A stretch of DNA of 64,000 nt from Bacillus sp. FJAT-45037. Lineage in GTDB: Bacteria > Bacillota > Bacilli > Bacillales > Bacillaceae_D. Made by a program: the position numbers and the translations under genes. Each line of letters starts with the position of its first letter. Positions within the stretch are counted from its first letter, which is position 1. Shown piece after piece: positions 27,901 to 36,646 of the stretch. The stretch spans positions 1,810,267 through 1,874,266 of the forward strand of contig NZ_KZ454938.1 in assembly GCF_002797325.1 (NCBI RefSeq), given 5' to 3'. The notes under the pieces are model-generated. The model was not told the origin of the DNA, ran no database searches, and saw only the letters and a list, made by a program, of their open reading frames with translations.

Positions 27901-29520
27901 TTACAAGAAAACAAGCTTATGGCGTGCATCAAGCGACATGTCTAGGTTCATCATTCGTCTAAAAGCATCAGGACCAGCTATGTTTAGTAAAAGTATGGGA
28001 TGAACCACGCGTTCTTGCGGTCGACTTAAGGGGAAGAGCCACGCATCAGCCTCGTCAAATTTTGATAACGTTACTTCGTGCTTTTCCTTCAAATAATTGA
28101 CCATTTTTTTCTCCATAAATTCCAATTGATCAAAAATCTTCGTTTCATTTTTTTTGGCTAGCGTGTAAATGGTAGGATCCATTGATTGTGCGAGTTGTTG
28201 GATATCCAAATGAGAGACTGCAATGGACTGTTTTACTTGCGCCATAACCTCATGAATTGGATAATCCTCTGCTTCATTTAACCAAGAACCTTTCATGCTT
28301 GACCCTTCTCCACGCATAAACCTCTCATATGAACATTCATGCTCATTAAACCACTTCGCAAGCGAACGGGGCACAACTGTCAAATGTATTCTAGGTGAGA
28401 GTGGCGGAATGTGTAAATCAAACAACTTAAACACAGGTTTTAGCGTAGCCCAATAAGCTAACTCCCCCGGTCCAGCGACAAACGTTAACACGGGTAGTAG
28501 TAGTTCTTGCATAAGCGGTCTTGTCACAACATTATTGCTAAATCGCTCCGGGTGAACATCGACCAATTCAAGCAGTTCTTTTTTGGAGAATCGAATACCC
28601 TCCCCTTTTATAGTGAATATTCCTTCACTATAATCTAATCTTTTTCTATTACCGTTCAACGTATAAAAAAGATGTGCATTATTAAGGTCCGTTGCAATTG
28701 GCTCTCCGTAACCTAGCTGCTTGAAAAAATCTTCTCCTTGTTGTTGAGCAGACTGTAAACGATCGACCTGTTCGATCATCTTCTTAAAATATTCCCGTTC
28801 AATTTTTCTTAGATTCGGATGATCAGAATCGAGCAAGATTAATCCTTCATCTTTAAAGATCCAATTCATCACTCTTGAAAAGAAATCAACAAACGTCTCC
28901 GACTGAGTTGCTAGCTCTTTTATCGATGTGACTAATGATTCGGTGTGGTCAGTTTCTGGTAACGTTTTAAATACATCATCTAACCACAAATCAAAGGTTG
29001 CTTTTGGAAGTAGAGTCTTAGATAGAGAAGTCGAGGAATCAATCATATCAATCCCCTTCTTCTTCCAAGTTTTCCCCTTTTTCGTATAAACAAAACGAAC
29101 TTCCTCTAAATCATGATCTTCCCCAGCCACCCAAAAGACTGGCACAACAGGTATACCTAATTGTTCTTCTTGCTCTTTAGCAAGTAAAACCACACTCATT
29201 GCTTTATAAACCGTATAAAGAGGGCCTGTTAGAAGTCCTGCTTGTTGTCCTCCTACAACCACGACGGATTGTGTATCTTGTAATTTATCAATATTGTTTT
29301 GGACGGCTTCTGTATTAGGCAAATCGTTATGTGTATTATGTAAATGTTTAATTAGTTCTTCTCTAGGGAACGAGCGAGATTGGAGCTCACTTACTCTTTG
29401 TTTATAACGTGTTTCGTCCGTTAGGTCATAATCAAAACAGGCAAGTGTATTCGGATGCCCAACCAAATAATCCGAGAGAAAGTCAGGCTTTTTGACAAGG
29501 TCCATTTCTTTGACTTCCAT
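27901..29520 (-). CDS. bshC: Bacillithiol synthesis cysteine-adding enzyme BshC
   Basis: BshC catalyses the last step of bacillithiol synthesis, joining cysteine to glucosaminyl-malate. The Rossmann-like core has VVVGGQQAGLLTGPLYT and VFWVAGEDHDLEEV, followed by a long coiled-coil region and a C-terminal domain ending near HPILLLNIAGPDAF. I start at the ATG at 29520, giving 539 residues, the family length; the longer frame lacks a ribosome site. It is upstream of mraZ, as yllA is in B. subtilis. Confidence 0.95.
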   Translation of the reverse strand: MEVKEMDLVKKPDFLSDYLVGHPNTLACFDYDLTDETRYKQRVSELQSRSFPREELIKHLHNTHNDLPNTEAVQNNIDKLQDTQSVVVVGGQQAGLLTGPLYTVYKAMSVVLLAKEQEEQLGIPVVPVFWVAGEDHDLEEVRFVYTKKGKTWKKKGIDMIDSSTSLSKTLLPKATFDLWLDDVFKTLPETDHTESLVTSIKELATQSETFVDFFSRVMNWIFKDEGLILLDSDHPNLRKIEREYFKKMIEQVDRLQSAQQQGEDFFKQLGYGEPIATDLNNAHLFYTLNGNRKRLDYSEGIFTIKGEGIRFSKKELLELVDVHPERFSNNVVTRPLMQELLLPVLTFVAGPGELAYWATLKPVFKLFDLHIPPLSPRIHLTVVPRSLAKWFNEHECSYERFMRGEGSSMKGSWLNEAEDYPIHEVMAQVKQSIAVSHLDIQQLAQSMDPTIYTLAKKNETKIFDQLEFMEKKMVNYLKEKHEVTLSKFDEADAWLFPLSRPQERVVHPILLLNIAGPDAFRRMMNLDMSLDARHKLVFL

Positions 29521-29601
29521 TGAGCGACATCCCTTCATCATATGTAATCAAACTCAATCATAGCAAAGTATGGACTTAGCAACAAATCATATGACTCCTA
29601 G

Positions 29602-29988
29602 CTAAAGTCCACCAATTACTCGTGTGACAATTCCGTATCCACTTAAGATCAAGTATAAAAAAAAGAATAAAAGAAAATTAAAGCGCCAAATTCCTCGAAA
29701 TAATTTACGTACATGAATGTCTCCTGCTACTTTCCAATGGATAATTGTAAAAATAAGTGCAATTAAAAAGAAGATCGTTAATAATAGCCAGAAAAATGAG
29801 CGAGACCAAAGTTCTAAAATAATAAAATAAACAGCTGCGATTAAGAAGATCACCGATGCATCCGATGCTAATCGAATCGCCCTAGATTTATTTTTAGTTA
29901 GTTTAACCGTAATAATATAAACAACATACCATCCCAGCAAAGGAATGGTTATAACCGTTGCGATGAGCCAAGTAAGTGCCGTTGTCAA
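29602..29988 (-). CDS. DUF3397 membrane protein
   Basis: A 128-residue integral membrane protein with four hydrophobic helices (about residues 4-28, 42-65, 68-88, 102-125). It resembles the DUF3397 family of bacilli, of unknown function. The start is a TTG at 29988 overlapping the panE stop (TTGA), with GGAGGGG 7 bases upstream inside panE, so the two are translationally coupled. Domain assignment is by eye. Confidence 0.78.
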   Translation of the reverse strand: MTTALTWLIATVITIPLLGWYVVYIITVKLTKNKSRAIRLASDASVIFLIAAVYFIILELWSRSFFWLLLTIFFLIALIFTIIHWKVAGDIHVRKLFRGIWRFNFLLFFFLYLILSGYGIVTRVIGGL

Positions 29989-30902
29989 TTCTTCTCCCCT
30001 CCTTTTTCTTTGCCTTTAATGGCTTCATGAAGGAACTGTACCGTAGGAACTTGGCTACCCACAGCCTCAGCTCGCTTGATCAAGTATCCTGTCATACTAT
30101 CAATTTCTGTTTGTCGATTTTGTTTGATATCCACAAGCATTGAAGATTGATTTCTAGAAGTTTTATTGCAAATTGCACATACAAGTGACCAAAGATATTC
30201 TTGATCTTTTTTGCGCTCTAAAATTCCAATCACCTCTGAAAACACTTGCTTCATTAAAAGACGATAGTGAGAATTCACTATCAGAACCCCATTTTCTGTA
30301 TCAAGTAGTGCTGTTAACGGATTAATACAGACATTCACTATCAGTTTTTCCTCAAGCATGTCCAGCCATTTGTCATGTCGAGTTAAAGGGAAGCAACTAT
30401 CGTGTATGTTCCTGCTCAAATGTAAAAATACCCCTTTTGCATTTGTCACATTCGCCCACCGTATCCTCCCAACACCTGTATGATATACCGTATTTGCATT
30501 CTGTCGCTTAGCTCCATGCTCGACGACGCCAACACATACCTCTGCCTTGCTTTGAAATTTCTCTATTAGTGGCACATGCCCCATTCCATTTGATAAAAAC
30601 ATTATCGCCTCATAGATTAGATCTTCTTTTTGAATAAAGTCGAGAATTGGTTCTAACTGATAGGATTTGACAGTAACGCATAGGACCTCTGTTTTTTCGG
30701 AGGGCAGTTCATCAAAAGTAATTGCATGACAAGCTACATAATCCCTTAAATGTCGCTTGCTTTCTAGTACAATTCCATCTTTTTTAATTTGGTTCGCTTG
30801 TTCTTGTGTTCTTGTGACTAAAGTGACTTCTTGATTTGACTTTCGCATGTAATAAGCAACCAGTAATCCAATCGCACCTGCACCAATAATATGTACGTTC
30901 AT
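29985..30902 (-). CDS. panE: 2-dehydropantoate 2-reductase (ketopantoate reductase)
   Basis: PanE reduces ketopantoate to pantoate with NADPH, on the way to pantothenate and coenzyme A. The dinucleotide loop IIGAGAIGLLVAYY starts at residue 4, the catalytic lysine is in LIVNVCINPLTALLD-type context (KLIVNVCINP), and the ending region has SSMLVDIKQNRQTEID. I start at the ATG at 30902 with AAGGAG 6 bases upstream, giving 305 residues. It corresponds to B. subtilis ylbQ; coaD, another CoA gene, is also in this window. Confidence 0.9.
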   Translation of the reverse strand: MNVHIIGAGAIGLLVAYYMRKSNQEVTLVTRTQEQANQIKKDGIVLESKRHLRDYVACHAITFDELPSEKTEVLCVTVKSYQLEPILDFIQKEDLIYEAIMFLSNGMGHVPLIEKFQSKAEVCVGVVEHGAKRQNANTVYHTGVGRIRWANVTNAKGVFLHLSRNIHDSCFPLTRHDKWLDMLEEKLIVNVCINPLTALLDTENGVLIVNSHYRLLMKQVFSEVIGILERKKDQEYLWSLVCAICNKTSRNQSSMLVDIKQNRQTEIDSMTGYLIKRAEAVGSQVPTVQFLHEAIKGKEKGGEKN

Positions 30903-31096
30903 AAGCTTCTCCTTTTTCACACAGCTTTTCAAATTGTACCATATTAACCCAGATAGGAGACAAGGTTTTATTTATCAGAAAATTATAACTTTTATAATAT
31001 CGGTTAGTATTTTTAGTTTTCTTAACGCTTCCATTATAATTTGTAGTAGAATAGAGTAAGAACATCAATGTAGCATTTACAAGGAGGAGTTTGATT

Positions 31097-31615
31097 ATGG
31101 CTCAACACGAAGTTAAGCGCTTACTTACTAATTATAAAACTCTTGAGGAATTTAAAAACTTTCGTGAATTCGGCGCTGCCGAACTTTCTATGAAGGATGA
31201 CTTAAAAGCAAATATCATCGAAAATGATAGCGAGTCCCCGTTTTACGGGATCTATTTTGGAAAGAAGCTCGTGGCACGAATGAGTCTTTATCGAATTGAA
31301 GGTAAATATGACCGTTATTTCGAGCCACAACAAGACTACCTTGAGCTTTGGAAGTTAGAAGTGTTAGAGCCTTACCGTGGAAAAGGATACGGATCATCAC
31401 TTGTCGATTTCGCTAAAAGTTTTAAATTACCAATAAAAACAAATGCTCGCCAAGCTTCTAGTGAATTTTGGGAGAGAATGGGGTTTGAATCATCCACTTA
31501 CCAACCAAGTCGAGATCGTGGTGAAAGCCCTTATGTTTGGTATCCAGTGGGCGTTCATGAACAAATAAGTTTAACAAACGACACACCGACCATTGAGTCT
31601 CATGACACGATTTAA
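31097..31615 (+). CDS. ylbP: GNAT N-acetyltransferase YlbP
   Basis: A GNAT-fold protein of 172 residues. The acetyl-CoA loop is EPYRGKGYGSSLVDFAKS (about residues 93-110). Substrate unknown; the family is conserved in bacilli and annotated as an uncharacterised N-acetyltransferase. Start ATG at 31097, with AAGGAGGAG 7 bases or so upstream; an in-frame TTG two codons earlier is less likely. It is divergent from panE, and a strong terminator follows. Confidence 0.88.
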   Translation: MAQHEVKRLLTNYKTLEEFKNFREFGAAELSMKDDLKANIIENDSESPFYGIYFGKKLVARMSLYRIEGKYDRYFEPQQDYLELWKLEVLEPYRGKGYGSSLVDFAKSFKLPIKTNARQASSEFWERMGFESSTYQPSRDRGESPYVWYPVGVHEQISLTNDTPTIESHDTI

Positions 31616-31622
31616 CCAAAAG

Positions 31623-31655
31623 CTACTAGATGATCTATACTCATCTAGTAGTTTT
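31623..31655 (+). terminator. Terminator after ylbP
   Basis: An 11-bp perfect stem (ctactagatga / tcatctagtag) with a 7-base loop, followed by TTTTTT on the plus strand. Confidence 0.9.
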
Positions 31656-31694
31656 TTCTCTCTCGCAGAACATTTTCTTCATAAAAACATACTA

Positions 31695-31733
31695 AAAGCC
31701 CTGCACCATAAATGGGCGCAAGGACTTTTAATT
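31695..31733 (-). terminator. Probable terminator after rsfA
   Basis: An imperfect stem (aaagccctgcacc pairing with ggcgcaaggacttt with a bulge and wobbles) follows the rsfA stop on the minus strand, with a T-rich end. The ylbP and rsfA genes converge here, so each strand has its own hairpin. Confidence 0.5.
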
Positions 31734-31739
31734 TTTCCG

Positions 31740-32339
31740 TTATTTTGATGACTGAGCAACACTTTTGTTATCTTGCTCGTAAAACGATAATTGCCTCGCA
31801 CGATCCATAATGCCAATTAACGCTTTATAATCTTCTGCAATAATTTGCTTTTCTCGTTCGAGTTTTTCTACTCGTTTTGTTAATGCTTCATTTTCTTGTT
31901 CCAGCTGTGTTACAAGTTCTTTCTTCACTTGTGTCCCGTGTTCTTTATGGTACTCGGCTAAAAACTCGATCACATGCTCCATTGTTAGCGCAGGAGTTTC
32001 TAACTGACTTTGCACAACCGCCGCTCCTTGTTCTTCAGACAGTGTAGGACGTTCTTCCTTCCATTCTGCATCCTCGTATGCTTGGTTAACGACTGTCGTT
32101 ACCTCCACAGCTTTTCCCTTCGCTCTCTGCTTTTTCGCTAAAGCGATCGCAGATTCATACTTTTTTCGAATGGCAGAATTCCAACGAAACCCACAAGCTG
32201 CATTGGTTCTTGACAATCGCTGCCCCACTTCTTCAAATGCTGCAAGTTGCGTACTGCCTTCACGAATATGACGCAACACTACCTCTGCTAATATCAAATC
32301 CTCATCTGTACTCCAAGCATCTTGACGAATTGTTGTCAT
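31740..32339 (-). CDS. rsfA: Prespore transcription regulator RsfA (YlbO)
   Basis: RsfA fine-tunes SigF-dependent genes in the prespore. The N-terminal SANT/Myb-like helix-turn-helix is seen ([20 protein letters not shown], residues 5-24, and [16 protein letters not shown]), followed by an acidic linker and a C-terminal leucine-zipper coiled coil (about residues 145-185). Start ATG at 32339, 5 bases after AAGGAGGG, giving 199 residues. The upstream gap has a GCATA but no convincing SigF -10. Confidence 0.9.
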   Translation of the reverse strand: MTTIRQDAWSTDEDLILAEVVLRHIREGSTQLAAFEEVGQRLSRTNAACGFRWNSAIRKKYESAIALAKKQRAKGKAVEVTTVVNQAYEDAEWKEERPTLSEEQGAAVVQSQLETPALTMEHVIEFLAEYHKEHGTQVKKELVTQLEQENEALTKRVEKLEREKQIIAEDYKALIGIMDRARQLSFYEQDNKSVAQSSK

Positions 32340-32456
32340 ATAGACCCTCCTTCTCACTCTTTGTTCATACGTATGCAACTACTAGAGGAGATAGACTTTG
32401 TTCTAGTAAGAGATTATAACCTTCTTACATGAACTCTATTCGTCAGACTTCATTTA

Positions 32457-33215
32457 TTATGTACGACTAATAAAACGCTCAACTGCTCTATGATGCTCAT
32501 CAGACTCCCATAGCTTGGCACATTCAGCAACTTCATCCTTCATCCGTTGCGATAATTGTTCACGTGGGACTTTATCAATGTAGCGGAGTTTGTATGCCTC
32601 TAGTACCGCGTTCTCTAGCTTGACATAAGGAGTTAACCACTCTTTGACACCTTGGCGAAACGGCTCTTTTAATACAATTCCTTGCAAAAAGCCCAAAGCT
32701 CTCGCTTCATCTGCACGATAAACAGTAGAGCTCATTAACATATCCATTGCAATAGGCTGTGCTAGTCTTTCATAAAGCATCGATGCACCACCCCACCCTG
32801 TGGTAATTCCTAGTGTACCTTGGATAAAACCTACCTTCACGTGAGGGGCAGCTAATCGAAGGTCACAAGCCGTTGCAATCTCGCACCCACCGCCGACAGC
32901 TACTCCATTTAGTGCGGCGATCGTAAGTTTTGGAAAATAAAATAATTCTTCTAGCACATTCCTCATCTTACTAAGCATCGACCAGGCTTCACTTTCTGTT
33001 TTCAAATTGCGAAATACAGATAGGTCTCCACCTGAACAAAATGCAACTTCCCCCGCACCAGTTATGATCACTGCTTTAGATTCATCTTGCTTCGCTTTTC
33101 CTAGCGCCTCTAGCAATTGATCCATCACATCATCATCTATAGCATTTCTAACCTTCTCGCGGTTAATAACAATCCACGTTAACTCTTTTTCTTGGATAAG
33201 TGATATTTTTTCCAT
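32457..33215 (-). CDS. Enoyl-CoA hydratase/isomerase family protein
   Basis: A crotonase-fold protein of 252 residues. The oxyanion-hole segments are FCSGGDLSVFRN (about residues 59-70) and NGVAVGGGCEIATACDLRLA (about 104-123). Where typical hydratases have one of two catalytic glutamates, the sequence reads FIQGTLGITTGWGGASML, so activity as a true hydratase is uncertain; members act as hydratases, isomerases or decarboxylases. Start ATG at 33215, AGGGGG 7 bases upstream. It stands between rsfA and rpmF, where I recall no gene in B. subtilis. Confidence 0.85.
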   Translation of the reverse strand: MEKISLIQEKELTWIVINREKVRNAIDDDVMDQLLEALGKAKQDESKAVIITGAGEVAFCSGGDLSVFRNLKTESEAWSMLSKMRNVLEELFYFPKLTIAALNGVAVGGGCEIATACDLRLAAPHVKVGFIQGTLGITTGWGGASMLYERLAQPIAMDMLMSSTVYRADEARALGFLQGIVLKEPFRQGVKEWLTPYVKLENAVLEAYKLRYIDKVPREQLSQRMKDEVAECAKLWESDEHHRAVERFISRT

Positions 33216-33273
33216 CGTCAGTCCCCCTTTTCGATACATTATTCGACAAAGGCTATCTGTTTTCCTGTATAAA

Positions 33274-33305
33274 AATAAGCAAGGAGCCTAGGCTCCTTGC
33301 TTATT
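33274..33305 (-). terminator. Terminator after rpmF (perfect 32-bp palindrome)
   Basis: Arms of 16 bases (aataagcaaggagcct, 33274-33289, and its exact complement 33290-33305) meet without spacer, so the RNA hairpin has a 4-base loop. Both flanks are A/T-rich. It follows the ribosomal gene rpmF and should be very strong. Confidence 0.88.
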
Positions 33306-33324
33306 AAAAGTTATCACGTCAATA

Positions 33325-33498
33325 TTAATTGCTGATTACGTTTTGGCCTTTGTAAGATCCACACTCTTTACATATGCGGTGAGCAAGTTTCAATTCTCCA
33401 CACTCAGGACACTTAGTCATGCCGGGTACTGCTAACTTGTAGTGAGTACGACGCTTATTTTTGCGAGCTTTAGAAGTTCTTCTAGCAGGTACTGCCAT
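33325..33498 (-). CDS. rpmF: 50S ribosomal protein L32 (zinc-binding form)
   Basis: L32 of 57 residues. The N-terminus [21 protein letters not shown] is basic and typical, and four cysteines in [17 protein letters not shown] form the zinc ribbon, so this is the zinc (C+) form. Start ATG at 33498, 8 bases after AAGGAGG, at the M of MAVP; other in-frame ATGs lie one and three codons upstream. It follows ylbN by about 105 bases in one operon, as in Bacillus. Confidence 0.97.
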   Translation of the reverse strand: MAVPARRTSKARKNKRRTHYKLAVPGMTKCPECGELKLAHRICKECGSYKGQNVISN

Positions 33499-33603
33499 CA
33501 TTCCCACCTCCTTATAGAATTTAGTTTGTTACTAGTTCATATTTAAACGAAAGCTAGCTTGTATGAAATGAAGGGCCGAACAAGTGTCGGTGCTTCGATT
33601 TTC

Positions 33604-34119
33604 TTAGTTCTTGTCAAAAAACTTAGCAAGATCCGCAAGTCTTGGATCTACGCGCTTTTCTTGATCTTCTTCCGTAATAAAGTCCCATCCTTTTCCAGAA
33701 GGCGGCGCCTCAGGGTTTTCTTGATTCTCTGCATAAACTTGCAAAGGAATATCAAGTAAGATGTACTCTTTAACTGCAGGAGTTAAGTCAACAAAATCTC
33801 CTTCAATGACTGTTGTCTCTTCAAAATCTTCTTTTGAGAGATGATAGGCATTTTCCGGTCTATACTGCTCAGTTACATATAGATCAAGTGGATATGAAAC
33901 ATCGACTAATGTTCTAGAGCATGCCAGAGTAAGTTCACCCGTAATATGAAGATCAAAAGTGAGCACCTGACCTGAAAACGTTAACTTCCCTTCCACTCGT
34001 ATCGGTGATACGTGACGAATCTCAGCATTAAGTTCCTTTAAGTCAGATAAATCAATAACTTGATCAAATGTAAAAGGCTTATGCTTTCCAATTTGTAATT
34101 GTTGCAATGTCCATTTCAT
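33604..34119 (-). CDS. ylbN: DUF177/YceD-family protein YlbN
   Basis: YlbN belongs to the DUF177 (YceD) family, small proteins encoded before rpmF in most bacteria; in plants and E. coli members are tied to 23S rRNA accumulation. The 171 residues include the conserved LTFDLHITGELTLACSRTLV block (about residues 55-74) and the end FADLAKFFDKN-like tail DLAKFFDKN. A near-perfect SigA promoter (34149-34177) drives it with rpmF. Confidence 0.92.
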   Translation of the reverse strand: MKWTLQQLQIGKHKPFTFDQVIDLSDLKELNAEIRHVSPIRVEGKLTFSGQVLTFDLHITGELTLACSRTLVDVSYPLDLYVTEQYRPENAYHLSKEDFEETTVIEGDFVDLTPAVKEYILLDIPLQVYAENQENPEAPPSGKGWDFITEEDQEKRVDPRLADLAKFFDKN

Positions 34120-34148
34120 AATAAATCACCTCTTGGGCAACAAAAGTA

Positions 34149-34177
34149 ATTATAGACTTACGCTATTTGTTTGTCAA
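34149..34177 (-). promoter_or_regulatory. Consensus SigA promoter of ylbN-rpmF
   Basis: On the minus strand TTGACA (34172-34177) and TATAAT (34149-34154) with a 17-base spacer: both hexamers and spacing are the consensus. This fits strong expression of a ribosomal protein operon. Confidence 0.9.
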
Positions 34178-34204
34178 CCTTTTTTCTTTACACAGTTTTG
34201 TCTA

Positions 34205-34230
34205 TAATATAGGGTAATTACCCTATATTA
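34205..34230. promoter_or_regulatory. 26-bp perfect palindrome between ylbN and tmcAL
   Basis: The half site taatatagggtaa (34205-34217) is followed at once by its exact complement (34218-34230). On the plus strand a TATAAT (34203-34208) overlaps its left end. It lies 28 bases upstream of the ylbN -35 box. No T-run follows, so it looks like a dimeric repressor operator rather than a terminator. No regulator is known to me for this site. Confidence 0.6.
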
Positions 34231-34338
34231 ATACATAGATAGGCAAGTCCATTTCTTTCTGTGTGCATAGGTTCTATTGTAGCATGTTGTAAGAGTCGAG
34301 TAAAGCAAGCAAGTTAGATTACAGAAATGAGGGATAAC

Positions 34339-35559
34339 ATGAAGTCCGTTGGAGTCGTTGTAGAGTACAATCCGTTACATAATGGCCACAGTTATCACAT
34401 TAATGAAGCCAAGCGCCAAACCGGAGCAGATGTAGTCATCGCTGTTATGAGTGGGTACTTCCTACAAAGAGGTGAACCCGCGTTTGTTTCAAAATGGGAA
34501 CGAACAGCGATGGCTCTTGATGCGGGAGTCGATCTCGTTGTCGAACTTCCATATATTTATTCAACACAAAAAGCACAATATTTTGCTGAAGGTGCGATTG
34601 AAGTTTTATCTTCTCTTCAAGTCAATTATTTGAACTTTGGAAGTGAAGTAGGTGACATTGACCCTTTTAATAAATTAATGTCTTTTATGAACCAAAATCA
34701 AGATCAGTGGGATTCTCTTGTTAAATCTTATATGGAAACAGGTTGTAGTTACCCTAAAGCAACAACGCAAGCTTTTCATCAGTTGGCCCCTAAGGACACC
34801 ATGCTTTCTTTGACTGAACCGAACAATATTCTTGGATATCATTATATGAGAGCCATCTGTGACCTCCGTGTGTCTATGCTTGCAACCACTACAAAACGCA
34901 CAGTTGCTCAGTATCATGATGAATCCGTTACACCTGAATCGATTGCCAGCGCGACGAGCATTCGAAAGTCGATCACAACAGATAAGACGATTGACTCGAT
35001 TCAGCATGTCGTCCCTAAAAACACCTATACACAGCTCGTAAAATATAAACAGACGTACGGTACCTACCATACGTGGAATCTATATTTTCCACTGCTACAA
35101 TATGAAATCATTAGGAGCACACCCGAACAACTGCGAAACATTTATGAATGTGAGGAAGGGCTTGAATACAGATTAAAAGATACGATCACCCAAGCCTCAA
35201 ACTTCCAAGAGTGGATGACAAAATTAAAAACGAAGCGTTACACATGGACCAGATTACAAAGACTTGCCACACACATCTTAACTAATACACAAAAAGATGA
35301 GATGAACCAGCTAATGAAAGGGCCGCTTCCATATATTCGCTTACTAGGAATGAACGAGAAAGGTCAGTCATATTTAAGTCAAATAAAAAAAACATTACCC
35401 TGTCCTCTGATCAGTCGTTTTGCTAAAGCGAGTGGGCCGATGGCAGACGTTGATGAACGTGTCTCGAAAATCTATGCAACGCCACTTATCCCAACGCTCG
35501 GTGCAGAGATTTTAAAACGTGAATTCACGATGACCCCTATACGTCATAATCATCATTGA
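34339..35559 (+). CDS. tmcAL: tRNA(Met) cytidine acetate ligase TmcAL (YlbM)
   Basis: TmcAL makes N4-acetylcytidine at the wobble base of elongator tRNA(Met), using ATP and acetate through acetyl-adenylate. The nucleotidyltransferase motif EYNPLHNGHSYHINEAKR (residues 9-26, HNGH core) and MSGYFLQRGEPAFVSKWERT follow the family. Length 406 is normal. Start ATG at 34339, 5 bases after AGGG; an ATG four codons upstream overlaps that site. It diverges from ylbN across a region with a 26-bp palindrome. Confidence 0.95.
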   Translation: MKSVGVVVEYNPLHNGHSYHINEAKRQTGADVVIAVMSGYFLQRGEPAFVSKWERTAMALDAGVDLVVELPYIYSTQKAQYFAEGAIEVLSSLQVNYLNFGSEVGDIDPFNKLMSFMNQNQDQWDSLVKSYMETGCSYPKATTQAFHQLAPKDTMLSLTEPNNILGYHYMRAICDLRVSMLATTTKRTVAQYHDESVTPESIASATSIRKSITTDKTIDSIQHVVPKNTYTQLVKYKQTYGTYHTWNLYFPLLQYEIIRSTPEQLRNIYECEEGLEYRLKDTITQASNFQEWMTKLKTKRYTWTRLQRLATHILTNTQKDEMNQLMKGPLPYIRLLGMNEKGQSYLSQIKKTLPCPLISRFAKASGPMADVDERVSKIYATPLIPTLGAEILKREFTMTPIRHNHH

Positions 35560-35560
35560 A

Positions 35561-35599
35561 AAAAAGAAGCTTCAACGTCGATGACTGAAGCTTCTTTTT
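35561..35599. terminator. Bidirectional terminator between tmcAL and ylbL
   Basis: A 14-bp perfect stem (aaaaagaagcttca / tgaagcttcttttt) around an 11-base loop, with A-run and T-run at the two ends so that it works for both converging genes. Confidence 0.92.
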
Positions 35600-35605
35600 C
35601 TACTA

Positions 35606-36646
35606 TTATAAAGATTCGAGGAACGCAACGGCATCTTCAAAACGATCAATCGGAATGATCAACATGTCTGTTCCAATGTCTTCAGCAGCCAAAACCGCCT
35701 CATTATAATTGGAGTCTTCAGCTCCCTCTTCATGAGGTGCTAAGAAATAACTAGCACCAGCACGATCTGCAGCCACTACTTTTTGTCCCGCCCCACCAAT
35801 ACGTCCGACAGTGCCATCTTCTCGAATGGTTCCTGTGCCTGCTATGTTATAACCATTTGTTAAATCTTCTTCTAACAATTGATCATAAATTTCAAGAGAG
35901 AACATTAAACCAGCGGAAGGTCCACCTATTTTACTAGTGTCGATATGTACAGGAGGATCAAACGTCACATGACGATCTGTCACAGGCGCTTGAATGCCTA
36001 TTCCTACTCGATCAGAGGGGGCATTCATCTCTGCTGGGAACGGAGAGAATCCAACAGATACGCCCATCATTTCATCATCTCTTTCAAGTTCAAGCTCTAC
36101 TGTATCTCCCTCAATGTATCCCGCTAACAACTCAATTAATTGTTCAGCCGTTTGAATCGAATCTCCATTTACGGCTTGGATTCGGTCTCCTACTTTCAGA
36201 ACCTCATAGGCTGGCATTCCTTCAATGAGTGACGTCACAAGTACACCAAAATATTCATAGCTAACTGATTTATTTGCATGTTCGTACGCAACAATTTTGG
36301 CGACTTCTTGAGAATCATTCATCATCATTAACTGACGATGTTCATAATCTTCATCTGTTTCGTTTTCAAAGCGAATTTGCCCCTCTGGGTGTAGCACGCG
36401 GTAAGGACTGAGCTGAGCCCATGCATAGAAAATCGGGTTGGCCTTCCCCATCCGGATCGTTGTAAGCATAAGAGCACCTTCACCGTCTGTCGTTGCACCT
36501 TCTACTTCAATGACATCATCTAATGAAAGCGCATCTCCAGGTTGCGAATAATAATATGGTAATTGAATGAAATACAGTGCTAATAAAATAATTATCAATA
36601 TAGGCCATCTAAATCGGATCCATTTACTCTGACTTTTTTGATTCAT
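35606..36646 (-). CDS. ylbL: PDZ-Lon serine protease YlbL (SepM family)
   Basis: A membrane-anchored protease: one N-terminal helix (about residues 13-28), a PDZ domain (about 125-205, GVLVTSLIEGMPAYEVLKVGD) and a Lon-type S16 protease domain with the catalytic serine in GGPSAGLMFSL and lysine in GAGQKVVAAD. In B. subtilis it cleaves the DNA-damage division inhibitor YneA; that is family knowledge. Length 346. The start overlaps the end of ylbK by 23 bases, so they are coupled. Confidence 0.93.
   Translation of the reverse strand: MNQKSQSKWIRFRWPILIIILLALYFIQLPYYYSQPGDALSLDDVIEVEGATTDGEGALMLTTIRMGKANPIFYAWAQLSPYRVLHPEGQIRFENETDEDYEHRQLMMMNDSQEVAKIVAYEHANKSVSYEYFGVLVTSLIEGMPAYEVLKVGDRIQAVNGDSIQTAEQLIELLAGYIEGDTVELELERDDEMMGVSVGFSPFPAEMNAPSDRVGIGIQAPVTDRHVTFDPPVHIDTSKIGGPSAGLMFSLEIYDQLLEEDLTNGYNIAGTGTIREDGTVGRIGGAGQKVVAADRAGASYFLAPHEEGAEDSNYNEAVLAAEDIGTDMLIIPIDRFEDAVAFLESL

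Noticed and set aside
32340-32410. Possible SigF promoter before rsfA
   Set aside because: GCATA is present but no GG-type -10 at the right distance was found.
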